Source of the DNA: Ruaniaceae bacterium KH17
Lineage (GTDB): Bacteria > Actinomycetota > Actinomycetes > Actinomycetales > Actinomycetaceae
Assembly (NCBI GenBank): GCA_900199505.1
Contig: FZQV01000005.1
Location: 1 to 64,000, forward strand
Direction: 5' to 3'
Length of the DNA: 64,000 nucleotides
Positions 27,271 through 36,670 of this stretch are shown piece after piece. Within the stretch, counting starts at the first letter, position 1. The number at the start of each line of letters is the position of its first letter. The notes under the pieces were generated by a model, which saw only the letters and a list, made by a program, of their open reading frames with translations, had not been told where the DNA came from and made no database searches. Made by a program: the position numbers and the translations under genes.

Positions 27271-28913
27271 GGGGCCGCCTCCAGTGAACGCGCGGCAATC
27301 TCAATCACATGATCGGCGGCGGCGATCATCGCGGGCCGGTGGGCGATTACCACCACGGTGCTGCCGTTATCGACGAGGGAGCGTGCCGCCGCCACGATTA
27401 CCGATTCGCTGGCCGAATCGAGATGCGCGGTGGGCTCGTCCAGCACCACAAGGGGAGAGGGGGAGAACAGGGCACGCGTGAGCGCCAGGCGCTGCCGCTG
27501 ACCCACGGAGAGGCCAACGCCGCCGTGGCCGAGTGTGGTCTGCCACCCACAGGGGAGGGATTCGACGACGCCGAGGAAGTCGGCAGCGCGGGCAGCTACC
27601 AATAGCTCCTCGGTCACCTCAGTGGCGCCTACGTTCTCAAGAACTGTCCCGGGCACGATGGCGGGGCGCTGTGGGACCCAGGTGGTGTGCGAGTGGAAAC
27701 TCGTTGGATCAATTTCTGTGAGGTCCACGCCGTCGATCGTGACCGTGCCCTCGTCGGGCTGGAGCAGACCCAGGAGGAGCAGTGCGGTGGTGGATTTGCC
27801 GGAACCGGTGGGCCCCACCAGCACAGAGAGTTCCCCGGGCGGAATCGATGCGCTGAGGTTGGAGGGAGCCTCTATTCCGCGGCCCTCTGGACGCACGGAG
27901 ACGCCGTCGAACACGATCATTGAGGAGACCAGTGATGGGGCTTCTTGTGTACCGGGCGCGGGGAGTGGACGCTCGAGAATCTCGAAGGCCGCGTTAGCCG
28001 CAGCGATGCCGTTGGTGGAGGCGTGGAAGTGCGTTCCCACCTGACGTAGCGGCATCAACACCTCGGGTGCGAGCATGATCGCGGCAAGTGCCGTTACCAG
28101 GTCCACGCCACCGAATACCAGCCGCATTCCCACCGTGACCGCCACGAGGGCGACAGAGAGTGAGGCGATGAACTCGAGGATCGCGCCGGAGAGGAATGCC
28201 ACACGCAGGGTCTGCATCGTGGTGGCGGCATAGGCATCTGAAAGCTCCTTCACACGCGCCCCGGGGCCCCTCTCGCGGCCCAATGCTTTCAGTGTGGCAA
28301 GTCCCGCGAGGAGATCAAGCAACTGCGCGCCAAGCCGGTCCATTTGGGCGAGTCTGGTCTCCGAGTAGCTGGCTGTGAGCGTACCCACAAGCCACATGAA
28401 CACGGGGATCATGGGTATCGCGGCCAGAATCAGGTAGCCCGAGGTGTGGTCCTGGAGCCAGAGAACGAGGAGAGTACACGGCGTGAGGACCGCCGCAAGC
28501 ACGAGTTGGGGGAGGTAGCGCACAAAGTACGGCGCGAGATCATCGAGGCCGCGGGTTGCGAGCGTCACTGCCTCGGCGGATTGCCCCGCCGTCACGCCAC
28601 GCGGACCCTCGGCCACCGTGTGATCGATGATCTGGCCGCGCAGATCGGCCACGGCCTTCGTAGCGGCGCGGTGTGCCAGCGCTTCCTGTACGACGACGAC
28701 CAGCACCCGCAGCGCGAGCACCCCCACCAGGGCGGGAATCAGCCAGGGTGGCCCCGCCGGTGTACCCGTGACCGCCGGGCCAACGATGTGGGCGATCAGC
28801 AACACCTGCGCCAAGATCAGCGCCGTGGTGAGTACGCCCGTGACCACGGTGGTGCCCATGTAGGCCGCCGCGCCACGCGCGTACTTCAGTAGGCGAGGAT
28901 CGAGCGGCTTCAC
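27267..28913 (-). CDS. cydD: ABC transporter subunit CydD
   Basis: The 548-residue half-transporter has a membrane domain (to about 300) and an ATPase domain with Walker A GPTGSGKST, signature LSVGQRQRLAL and Walker B LVVLDEPTAHLD. It partners CydC. The separate cydD and cydC genes follow cydB with 25 bases between; in some actinobacteria the two are fused. Confidence 0.92.
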   Translation of the reverse strand: MKPLDPRLLKYARGAAAYMGTTVVTGVLTTALILAQVLLIAHIVGPAVTGTPAGPPWLIPALVGVLALRVLVVVVQEALAHRAATKAVADLRGQIIDHTVAEGPRGVTAGQSAEAVTLATRGLDDLAPYFVRYLPQLVLAAVLTPCTLLVLWLQDHTSGYLILAAIPMIPVFMWLVGTLTASYSETRLAQMDRLGAQLLDLLAGLATLKALGRERGPGARVKELSDAYAATTMQTLRVAFLSGAILEFIASLSVALVAVTVGMRLVFGGVDLVTALAAIMLAPEVLMPLRQVGTHFHASTNGIAAANAAFEILERPLPAPGTQEAPSLVSSMIVFDGVSVRPEGRGIEAPSNLSASIPPGELSVLVGPTGSGKSTTALLLLGLLQPDEGTVTIDGVDLTEIDPTSFHSHTTWVPQRPAIVPGTVLENVGATEVTEELLVAARAADFLGVVESLPCGWQTTLGHGGVGLSVGQRQRLALTRALFSPSPLVVLDEPTAHLDSASESVIVAAARSLVDNGSTVVVIAHRPAMIAAADHVIEIAARSLEAAP

Positions 28914-28938
28914 AGAATCAATCTATCGTGAGCCGTCG

Positions 28939-30042
28939 CTAGTGCTTCGTCGACTCCGCCAGGGGGAGGCCTGCGGGCTCGTTCGAGATCTGCTTCGTTG
29001 AGATGCGCTTGCGGAACACCCAGTACGTCCATCCCTGGTAGATCAGAACCACGGGCACCAGACCCAGCGCCACAAAGCTCATCACCTTCAGCGTGTATGG
29101 CGTGGAACTCGCCTGTGCGATCGTGAGCGAATAGGCGTCGTCGATCGAAGACTTCATGACGCTCGGGAACATCGAGATGAAAATCCACGCCACGGCCGCC
29201 ACCATCGTGACCACATATGAGAGGAACGCCCAACCTTCGCGGCGCTTCGATGTCGCGACGACGGTCCCCACAAGTGCGAGGGCGGCAATCACCAGCGGGA
29301 TCCAGCCAACAGCATTCGCCGAGTAGGCGAGCTGGCCCCAGACAACGAAGATGGCGGCGAGGACGGTGGCGATCATCGAGAACTGTGCGGCGAGATCTCC
29401 GGCGCGTCTTTGGATGTCGCCTTCGGTCTTCAGCGCGAGGAAGATGGCACCACCCATCAGGCACAGCGATGCGGTGACAAGCCCACCGAGCAGCGTGTAG
29501 GGCGTGATCAGCGAGAAGAACCCGCCGGTCAGCTGGTGGGAGGAGGTCGCCAAGGAGGATGCAACGGCGTCGGGAGCCACCACGGCGCCCGTGGCGCGAT
29601 CGAGCACTTCGATCTTCATGCCCTGCACGAGGTTCGCGAAGGCGACACCCCACAGCACCGCGGGAGTCCAGGCGGAGATCGTGTGCGCCACATCCCAGCG
29701 GCGACGCCACTTCTCATCGCGGATCTTCGGCCGCCACTCGATCGCGCAGATGCGCACGATCAGGGCGAGCAGGATCACGAAGAGGGCGAGATAGGCCCCC
29801 GAGAACAGCGTGGCGTACCACTCCGGGAAGGCGGCGAACATGGCGCCACCCGCGGTGAGGAGCCACACCTCGTTGCCATCCCAGTGTGGGCCGATGCTGT
29901 TGAGCGTCACACGACGCTCCCGCTCATTCTTCGGCAGCCACTTTAGGAGCATCCCGACGCCGAAGTCGAAGCCTTCGAGGGTGAGGTAGCCGATCCAGAG
30001 GACGGCGATGAGCACGAACCAGAGAACTGATAGCCATTCCAT
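28939..30042 (-). CDS. cydB: Cytochrome bd ubiquinol/menaquinol oxidase subunit II
   Basis: The 367-residue membrane subunit starts MEWLSVLWFVLIAVLWIGYLTLEGFDFGVGML, typical of CydB, and has GPHWDGNEVWL after the first segment. It pairs with CydA to form the high-affinity terminal oxidase used at low oxygen. Nine bases separate it from cydA. Confidence 0.96.
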   Translation of the reverse strand: MEWLSVLWFVLIAVLWIGYLTLEGFDFGVGMLLKWLPKNERERRVTLNSIGPHWDGNEVWLLTAGGAMFAAFPEWYATLFSGAYLALFVILLALIVRICAIEWRPKIRDEKWRRRWDVAHTISAWTPAVLWGVAFANLVQGMKIEVLDRATGAVVAPDAVASSLATSSHQLTGGFFSLITPYTLLGGLVTASLCLMGGAIFLALKTEGDIQRRAGDLAAQFSMIATVLAAIFVVWGQLAYSANAVGWIPLVIAALALVGTVVATSKRREGWAFLSYVVTMVAAVAWIFISMFPSVMKSSIDDAYSLTIAQASSTPYTLKVMSFVALGLVPVVLIYQGWTYWVFRKRISTKQISNEPAGLPLAESTKH

Positions 30043-30051
30043 GAGGGGTTC

Positions 30052-31524
30052 CTAGTAGACGAAGGACATCGGGACGTCGGAGCCATCGGGCGCTTCGGGG
30101 ATCTTGTCGGCAATCGAGTCGACGCCTTCGCGCACGTAACGGCGCATCAGGAAGAACCAGACCACGCCGAGTGCTGCATAGAGCAACGTGAACACGATCA
30201 TCGAGAACAACACGGTGCCGCCTCCCACCACGGTGGAGACGCCGTCCTGTGTGAGCATGTAGATCATGTCCACCGGGTTGTCCGGGTTCGGGTGCACCAC
30301 CCACGGCTGGCGACCCATCTCGGTGAAGATCCAACCGAACGTGTTCGCGGCAAACGGCGCACCGATCGCCCAGATCGCTGCGGTGCCGAGCCATTTCTTG
30401 TCCGAAACATTGCCCTTGCGGAAATACCACAGGATGCCGACGGCGAGCAGCGCCGAGAAAGCGGCGAAGCCGATCATCAGGCGGAAGGACCAGTAAGTGA
30501 CGAACAGGTTTGGGACATAGTTGACGTCATCGCCGAACTGATCCGCATAGAGCACCTCGTGCTCCTCGCGAATCTCCGTGATGCCCTTCAGCGGGGCGTT
30601 GAAGTCTCCGCTCGCAAGGAAGGACGTGACGCCTGGGACCGAGAGAATCCTCGTCACGTTCTCACAATCATTGGAGAAGTCGCCGATCGAGAGAAGGGAA
30701 AAGGCCGCGCCGTCAGGCTCGGACTCGCACATTCCCTCGGCAGCCGCCATCTTCATGGGCTGCTGCTCGAACATGAGCTTCGCCTGGAAGTCGCCGGTGA
30801 CGGCCACGCCGAGCCCGGAGATGATGATCACGATGAGGCCGAACTGAGCGGCGGGGCGCCACACGTTCCGGGCCTCTTCGTCATTGCCGGCGCGCACGGC
30901 CCGCACTACCCACCACACGGCGATGCCGGCAATGAATGTGCCTGCCGTCAGGAATGCTGCCGTGATGACGTGCGCAAACGCATTAACTGCCGTGTTGTTG
31001 GTGATCAGCGCGGCAAAGTTGACGAGTTCGGCACGTCCGGTCTCGGGGTTGTATTCGGCGCCCACCGGGTGCTGCATGAAGGAGTTGGCAACGAGGATCC
31101 AGTAGGCCGAGAGGTTCACGCCAATCGCCACGCACCAGATCGAGGCGAGGTGGATGCCTTTCGGCAGGCGGTTCCAGCCGAAGATCCACAGGCCCAGGAA
31201 TGTGGACTCGAGGAAGAACGCGGCAAGCGCCTCGATCGCGAGTGGCGCGCCGAACACATCGCCCACGAAGCGGGAGTACTCAGACCAGTTCATCCCGAAC
31301 TGGAACTCCTGCACGATTCCGGTGGCCACACCCAATGCGAAGTTGATGATCAGCAGCTTGCCGAAGAACTTCGTGAGCTTGAGCCAATGCTCCTTGCCCG
31401 TCTTCAGCCAGATCGTCTGCATGATCGCGACCAGGGGAGTAAGCCCGATCGTGAGTGGAACCAATATGAAGTGGTAGACGGTCGTGATACCGAACTGCCA
31501 CCGTGCAAGGTCAAGAGCTTCCAC
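30052..31524 (-). CDS. cydA: Cytochrome bd oxidase subunit I
   Basis: The 490-residue subunit carries hemes b558, b595 and d. ARWQFGITTVYHFILVPLTIG holds the N-terminal heme ligand His18, followed by FQFGMNWSEYSRFVGDVFGAPLAIEALAAFFLES. I place the start at the GTG at 31524, which has GGAAGG upstream and gives the usual N-terminus VEALDLARWQFG; the frame is open to 31587. First gene of cydABDC-kinase. A DevR-box-like palindrome lies about 73 bases upstream. Confidence 0.95.
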   Translation of the reverse strand: MEALDLARWQFGITTVYHFILVPLTIGLTPLVAIMQTIWLKTGKEHWLKLTKFFGKLLIINFALGVATGIVQEFQFGMNWSEYSRFVGDVFGAPLAIEALAAFFLESTFLGLWIFGWNRLPKGIHLASIWCVAIGVNLSAYWILVANSFMQHPVGAEYNPETGRAELVNFAALITNNTAVNAFAHVITAAFLTAGTFIAGIAVWWVVRAVRAGNDEEARNVWRPAAQFGLIVIIISGLGVAVTGDFQAKLMFEQQPMKMAAAEGMCESEPDGAAFSLLSIGDFSNDCENVTRILSVPGVTSFLASGDFNAPLKGITEIREEHEVLYADQFGDDVNYVPNLFVTYWSFRLMIGFAAFSALLAVGILWYFRKGNVSDKKWLGTAAIWAIGAPFAANTFGWIFTEMGRQPWVVHPNPDNPVDMIYMLTQDGVSTVVGGGTVLFSMIVFTLLYAALGVVWFFLMRRYVREGVDSIADKIPEAPDGSDVPMSFVY

Positions 31525-31590
31525 GGCCTCGCCTTCCGAGTAGTCAGGGGACTGGTGCGGCCATCCTATGGCGCTCGTCACCTCCATCCC

Positions 31591-31604
31591 AGGACGTTAG
31601 TCCC
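31591..31604 (-). promoter_or_regulatory. DevR/DosR-box-like palindrome upstream of cydA
   Basis: On the coding (minus) strand the 14 bases read GGGACTAACGTCCT, matching the DevR core consensus GGGACTwwAGTCCC at 12 of 14 positions. It lies between the cydA start and the divergent rne leader. Binding is inferred from the DevR-like regulator at the far end of the operon. Confidence 0.55.
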
Positions 31605-31857
31605 ACGTTGGTGACAGAGTGTCAGGATCTTCGAGCGCGTCGGCGCTCACCCTCCGTGGCGCAATGTGCCATAATCAAGAGGAATACTTCCCGCGCGGCC
31701 ACCCCGTGTGGGGCCCTGGCCCGATGCGCCACCCGCTCACAGCGGAGTGCCGCTGCAGACGGCCCGGTAAAAGAGACTTTGATCCGCCGGGTAAACGGCG
31801 GAACCGGACGCGGTGAACGCTGAGGTGGGGCGCAAGCCGCGGGAACGGGAGTACCCC
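31605..31857 (+). other. rne leader region
   Basis: No gene is seen between cydA and rne. The stretch holds a short inverted repeat TGACA-gag-TGTCA near 31611-31623 and a hairpin CCGCC...GGCGG near 31785-31802, shortly before the rne start, so the rne mRNA may have a structured 5' leader of the kind that lets RNase E control its own message. That control is inference. The frame of rne is open back to a GTG at 31813. Confidence 0.35.
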
Positions 31858-34395
31858 GTGGAAAACAACTCGACAACGCCTCAGTTTTCGTCCGAAGACC
31901 AGGCCACTGCGACACCCGCGATGAAGCTTCCGGCTGCTGCACTCCTCTTTCAGGCGCCGGATCTGACCCCAGCACCGCGCCTTGAGCCGGAGGACCGGCC
32001 GGAGCGAGCGCCAAAGCCTCAGGGCGGTGGCCAGAAGAAGTCCTCGCAACAGAGCCAGAAGGGCGAGGGCCAGAAGTCCGGCGGCGGTAAGAAGAGCCAG
32101 CAGGGTTCGAAGAAGGGCGAGGACGCCGCAGAGCAGTCCGAACCCGCCCAGCCGAACGAGTCCGACGATCAGGGCACTGACGATCAGCAGGAAGACGGCG
32201 ACGGCTCGGGTGGCGCGAAGCGCCGCCGCCGGGGTGGCCGCGGCCGCCGTAAGGGCTCCGGCGGAGATGATTCCGCGGATGAGACACAGAACGACGAGCC
32301 GGACGATTCCGCAGAATCCGAGAACCGCGATGGGGAGACGCCCTCGGAGCAGGGCACCTCTGCGTCATCGCGTCGCCGCCGCACTCGGAGCCGCAGCAAT
32401 ACCCGCACCCGATCCGATTCGAACGAAGTCTCGGGTGTTGAGGGCTCCACTCGGCTCGAGGCGAAGCGTCAGCGCCGCCGTGAGGGCCGTGAGGCCGGCC
32501 GCCGCCGCCCGGTGATCACCGAGGCGGAGTTCCTGGCCCGCCGCGAGTCCGTGGACCGCAAGATGATCGTGCGCGAGAAGGACGGCCTGAATCAGATCGC
32601 CGTGCTCGAGGATGGCATCCTCGTGGAGCACTACGTGGCTCGCCACACGCAAACTTCCATGGTGGGGAATGTGTACCTGGGCCGCGTGCAGAACGTGCTT
32701 CCCTCAATGGAGGCCGCCTTCGTTGACCTCGGCAAGGGCCGCAACGCCGTGCTCTACGCCGGTGAAGTGAATTGGGATGCCGCCGGCCTTGAGGGCCAGC
32801 CGCGCCGGATTGAGGCCGCGCTGAAGAGTGGTGACACGGTCCTGGTACAGGTCACCAAGGACCCGATCGGGCAGAAGGGTGCGCGGCTCACCAGCCAGAT
32901 CACCCTGGCCGGCCGCCACCTGGTGCTGGTGCCCTCGGGCGCGATGACTGGAATCTCGCGCAAGCTCCCCGAATCGGAGCGGACACGGCTGAAGAAGCTT
33001 CTCAAGCAGATCGTCCCGGACACCGCCGGCGTGATCGTGCGCACCGCGGCGGAAGGCGCCACGGAGGAGCAGCTGCGGAACGATGTGGACCGGCTCCTTG
33101 GCACCTGGGACAGCATTCAGAAGAAGGCACAGAACGCCAAGAACGCTCCGCTGCTTCTGAAGGGTGAGCCCGAGCTCGCGGTGCGCGTGGTGCGCGATGT
33201 CTTCAACGAGGACTTCTCGGAGATGATCATCTCCGGCGCCGATGCCTGGAAGACCATTTCTGAGTACGTTACCGATCTCGCCCCCGAACTGGCCGATCGG
33301 ATGACCCACTGGGTGCAGCCGAAAGACCTGTTCAGCGAGTACCGCGTGGACGAGCAACTCTCGAAGGGGATGGACCGCAAGGTGTGGCTCCCTTCGGGCG
33401 GTTCGCTCGTGATCGACCGTACCGAGGCGATGACGGTGATCGATGTGAACACCGGCCGCTTCACGGGCGCTGGCGGTTCGCTCGAAGAGACGGTCACCAA
33501 GAACAACCTCGAGGCCGCCGAAGAGATCGTGCGCCAACTGCGCCTGCGGGACATCGGCGGGATCATCGTGATCGACTTCATCGATATGGTGCTCGAGTCC
33601 AACCGTGACCTCGTCATTCGCCGGCTCATCGAGTGCCTCGGACGCGATCGCACCCGTCACCAGGTGGCCGAGGTGACCTCACTCGGGCTCGTGCAGATGA
33701 CCCGCAAGCGCGTGGGCCAGGGTCTCGTTGAGGCGTTCTCGGAGCAGTGTGAGCACTGCGGTGGCCGCGGCATCATCGTGCACACCCACCCCGTCGAAAA
33801 GGGTGGCTCCGCCCAGGGCGACTCGAACAACTCTGGCGGTGGACGCCGTCGGCGTGGGGGAGCGGCCAAGCCCGCCGAGGAGCCGGATCGTGCCGAGGCA
33901 CGTGCGGCACTTCAGAGCATCGCCGCCGCGGCGGCGCACGCGCACGACAGCGCCGATGAAGCCACTGAGCCCGCGGAGGAAGCCCCCAAGGCGGCCCCGA
34001 AAAAGAGGGGCTCGCGGAAGGCCACATCGAAGCAGGCCGACGGCGAACCGACGGCCGAGCAGGCCCCGGCCGGTGAGCAGGAGGCAGAGGAGCCAGCCGC
34101 GAGTGATCAGGGTGAGAGTTTCGCGGCAGTTGCCGTGGATTCCGACTCAAGTGAGCCGCCCGCGCCGAAGAAGCGCCGCCGTGTGGTGGCCGCCGCGGCG
34201 CCCACGAGTGCCGGCGACTCCGCTTCGGCCATCATCGCTCTGCCCGCCGTCAAGGAGCATGCACCCGTTGCGCACACGCCGAGTCTCGACGCGTTGAGCG
34301 CGATCAAGTTGCCCGAGCGTGCGGAGGGCGAGTCTGCCCCGAAGCGCTCGCGCCGCGCCACCTCGAAGACCGTGACGCCGCCTCCCGCGGAGTAG
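31858..34395 (+). CDS. rne: Ribonuclease E/G
   Basis: The 845-residue protein has the actinobacterial layout: a disordered N-terminal extension (about 1-260) rich in Lys, Gln, Gly and Asp and including two Arg-rich stretches; the catalytic core with S1 domain (GNVYLGRVQNVLPSMEAAFVDLGKGRNAVLYAGEV), the DNase-I-like site with VIDVNTGRF and IIVIDFIDM acidic residues, and zinc-link CEHCGGRG; and an Ala/Glu/Pro-rich tail. It cuts single-stranded RNA in mRNA decay and rRNA processing. GTG 31858 has GGGAG seven bases upstream. Its stop abuts the end of the convergent MFS gene. Confidence 0.94.
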   Translation: MENNSTTPQFSSEDQATATPAMKLPAAALLFQAPDLTPAPRLEPEDRPERAPKPQGGGQKKSSQQSQKGEGQKSGGGKKSQQGSKKGEDAAEQSEPAQPNESDDQGTDDQQEDGDGSGGAKRRRRGGRGRRKGSGGDDSADETQNDEPDDSAESENRDGETPSEQGTSASSRRRRTRSRSNTRTRSDSNEVSGVEGSTRLEAKRQRRREGREAGRRRPVITEAEFLARRESVDRKMIVREKDGLNQIAVLEDGILVEHYVARHTQTSMVGNVYLGRVQNVLPSMEAAFVDLGKGRNAVLYAGEVNWDAAGLEGQPRRIEAALKSGDTVLVQVTKDPIGQKGARLTSQITLAGRHLVLVPSGAMTGISRKLPESERTRLKKLLKQIVPDTAGVIVRTAAEGATEEQLRNDVDRLLGTWDSIQKKAQNAKNAPLLLKGEPELAVRVVRDVFNEDFSEMIISGADAWKTISEYVTDLAPELADRMTHWVQPKDLFSEYRVDEQLSKGMDRKVWLPSGGSLVIDRTEAMTVIDVNTGRFTGAGGSLEETVTKNNLEAAEEIVRQLRLRDIGGIIVIDFIDMVLESNRDLVIRRLIECLGRDRTRHQVAEVTSLGLVQMTRKRVGQGLVEAFSEQCEHCGGRGIIVHTHPVEKGGSAQGDSNNSGGGRRRRGGAAKPAEEPDRAEARAALQSIAAAAAHAHDSADEATEPAEEAPKAAPKKRGSRKATSKQADGEPTAEQAPAGEQEAEEPAASDQGESFAAVAVDSDSSEPPAPKKRRRVVAAAAPTSAGDSASAIIALPAVKEHAPVAHTPSLDALSAIKLPERAEGESAPKRSRRATSKTVTPPPAE

Positions 34396-35661
34396 TTACG
34401 CTTCGGCGCTCGGCACGGCGAGTCCGGGCTCGCGCTCGCGGGCCGTGCGATCCAGCATCATCACGATGGCGATCGCTATCAGGCAGGCTCCCGTCACGAT
34501 CAGCAACAGTTCCACTGAGAACCGGTCCGCCAGCGGGCCGAACACAATCATGCCAAGTGGCAGGGCGCCGGTTCCGATCATGGTGACCACAGAGAAGACG
34601 CGTCCCATGAACTGCTCCGTCGTTGCCATCTGCAACATCGTGATTGCCGGCGTGTTGACCGCCGGGAGCAGCACACCGCATACGAACATCCACACGAGGT
34701 AGAGCACGAAGCTAATCGGGATACCGAGCAGGATGGAGATTGCGCCGGTGGCCGCGATCGCCGTTGCCGTGGTCACAATCCGGCTCCGGAACCCGCCCCA
34801 CGTACCGATCACGAGCCCACCGATGAACATGCCAATCGCGAAGGCCATCTCGGTAGCGGCAAGGTAGAGCGGATCATTCGCGAAGGTGCGCGTGACCTGA
34901 AGCGGCGTGAGCATTGCCAGCGGTGCAAAGAGGAGATTGACGAACGCAAAATAGGTGATGAGTCGCCGGATGAAGGAGTGTCCGATGACGTATCGCACGC
35001 CCTCGCGCAGATCCTGCAGCCCTGACGTTTCGGAACCCGCCAGCGCTGCGGCATGCGCGGGTACCTTGACGAGGAAGAGCAGGATGCTGATGCCGATCAC
35101 CGCCGTGACGACATCGATCATCAAGATCCATTCGATCTCCGCGAAGGCGTAAAGGCCGCCGGCCACCATAGGCGACACCAGGTTCACGGCCGACTGGATC
35201 GAGGCGTTGTAGCCGTTGACCCTTCCCAGGTGCTCAGTGGGTACGATCTGGGGGAGGAGCGCGCTCACCGCGGGCCCTTGGATTCCACCGCCGAGCGCGC
35301 GCAGTGCCATCGCCACGAACACGAGCGTGTAGCTTCCGTGGCCGGTAGCGAATGCGATCAGCAGGCCGAGTGTGGACAGAGCCACGAGTGCATCGGCGCT
35401 CGCAATCAGGTGCCTCCGGTTCATCCGATCCGCGAGCACGCCCCCAAACGGCGCGAGCAGCATCATCGGAATGAATCCCACAATGGTGGCAACTGTCATC
35501 ATCCGGCCAGACTGCGTCCCCATGGTCACGTACCAAAGGAGCGCGTACTGCACGAGTCCTGAGCCGAACAGGGAGATCGCCTGGCCGCCCAGGAACAGTG
35601 TGGTCAGCCGTACCCAGGAGCGATCCTGGTCGGGCGCCGTCGGGCTGGGGTTTTCGGTCAC
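34396..35661 (-). CDS. MFS exporter (MFS_3 type)
   Basis: The 421-residue protein shows twelve hydrophobic segments and the MFS loop motif GGVLADRMNRRHLI after segment 2. VSALLPQIVPTEHLGRVNGYNASIQSA and the overall layout match the MFS_3 group that includes EntS and macrolide efflux pumps. The substrate is unknown; an exporter is likely. The gene converges on rne with no gap. Confidence 0.82.
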   Translation of the reverse strand: MTENPSPTAPDQDRSWVRLTTLFLGGQAISLFGSGLVQYALLWYVTMGTQSGRMMTVATIVGFIPMMLLAPFGGVLADRMNRRHLIASADALVALSTLGLLIAFATGHGSYTLVFVAMALRALGGGIQGPAVSALLPQIVPTEHLGRVNGYNASIQSAVNLVSPMVAGGLYAFAEIEWILMIDVVTAVIGISILLFLVKVPAHAAALAGSETSGLQDLREGVRYVIGHSFIRRLITYFAFVNLLFAPLAMLTPLQVTRTFANDPLYLAATEMAFAIGMFIGGLVIGTWGGFRSRIVTTATAIAATGAISILLGIPISFVLYLVWMFVCGVLLPAVNTPAITMLQMATTEQFMGRVFSVVTMIGTGALPLGMIVFGPLADRFSVELLLIVTGACLIAIAIVMMLDRTAREREPGLAVPSAEA

Positions 35662-36026
35662 TGAGGAAGATTACGTGACGGGCGCGAGCCCAAGCCAGTG
35701 TTTTTGCCGCGGCCACAGTATGCGTGTACGTCCTTCTTGACCTCAGGAATGCCGGGATGAGGACGCGAGTTCGTGAGGTGGGACAGTTGTGTTGTGGTTT
35801 CCCCTCCGGCTGGTGCCACGATCGGTAAGCGGGATGATGCAGTGTGCGCAACGGCACACAGTCTCGAGGCCACTTGGCGGGCCTTGGGGTTTGCTCTGAA
35901 TAGGGGCGCTGGCGTAATCTTGAACGTCGGTGCGTTCCGCGCACCCCTCGAATTGTGCCCGTGCGCACTCCTCTCGGCTCCGCCGGGCGGGACTATGCGC
36001 TACAAGACGACAGGAATGAGCAAGAC
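35662..36026 (+). other. rplU promoter and leader region
   Basis: No gene is seen in these 365 bases. A promoter (TTGCTC at 35891-35896, TAATCT at 35915-35920, spacing 18) should start an mRNA near 35927, giving a leader of about 100 bases. The leader holds a hairpin GGTGCG/CGCACC (about 35930-35946). It may be an autoregulatory L21 leader; this is inference. Upstream of 35880 only unclassified sequence is seen. Confidence 0.45.
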
Positions 36027-36335
36027 GTGGTCTATGCCATCGTGAAGGCCGGTGGACGGCAGGAGAAGGTGTCCGTAGGGGACGTCATCTTCGTGAACAG
36101 GATCCAGGGTGAGGTTGGCTCGAGCATCGAGCTCGCCCCCGTCATGCTCGTCGACGGCGAGAAGGTGAAGACCGGCGCCAAGGAGCTCGACAAGGTCACG
36201 GTTTCGGCGGAGATTCTTGGCGACGCTAAGGGCCCGAAGATCCACATCCTTAAGTACAAGAACAAGACGGGTTACACGAAGCGTCAAGGCCACCGCCAGT
36301 CGCTCACCCGACTGAAGATCACCGGCATTAAGTAG
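36027..36335 (+). CDS. rplU: 50S ribosomal protein L21
   Basis: The 102-residue protein starts at a GTG (36027; reads [19 protein letters not shown]) with AGGAAT upstream. [23 protein letters not shown] near the end is the L21 signature. The frame is open to 35955, but that would add an unusual extension. It forms an operon with rpmA and obgE. Confidence 0.95.
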   Translation: MVYAIVKAGGRQEKVSVGDVIFVNRIQGEVGSSIELAPVMLVDGEKVKTGAKELDKVTVSAEILGDAKGPKIHILKYKNKTGYTKRQGHRQSLTRLKITGIK

Positions 36336-36350
36336 CCAAGGAGTAGAGAC

Positions 36351-36602
36351 ATGGCACATAAGAAGGGCGCATCCTCATCCCGTAACGGCCGCGACTCGAA
36401 CGCGCAGCGCCTCGGCGTCAAGCGCTTCGGTGGCGAGCAGGTGAAGGCCGGCGAGATCATCGTTCGCCAGCGCGGCACCAAGTTCCACCCGGGTAACAAC
36501 GTTGGCCGCGGCGGGGACGACACCCTGTTCGCACTCCAGGCTGGCGCGGTCCAGTTCGGCGTGCGCGGCGACCGCAAGGTCGTAGACATCGTCGCCGAAT
36601 AA
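36351..36602 (+). CDS. rpmA: 50S ribosomal protein L27
   Basis: The 83-residue protein begins [22 protein letters not shown], without the Firmicutes-type cleaved N-terminal extension. AAGGAGTAGAGAC precedes the ATG. L27 helps place tRNA at the peptidyl-transferase centre. It is co-transcribed with rplU. Confidence 0.97.
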   Translation: MAHKKGASSSRNGRDSNAQRLGVKRFGGEQVKAGEIIVRQRGTKFHPGNNVGRGGDDTLFALQAGAVQFGVRGDRKVVDIVAE

Positions 36603-36670
36603 CACACACGTCGCGAGTGGGCGGGTAGCGTTGAGCTGCCCGCCCATTTGCATTACTTCAGGAGGCTCGC

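Noticed and set aside
30292-31614. 440-codon plus-strand frame antisense to cydA
   Set aside because: Shadow of cydA, whose heme-ligand and quinol-site motifs are on the minus strand.
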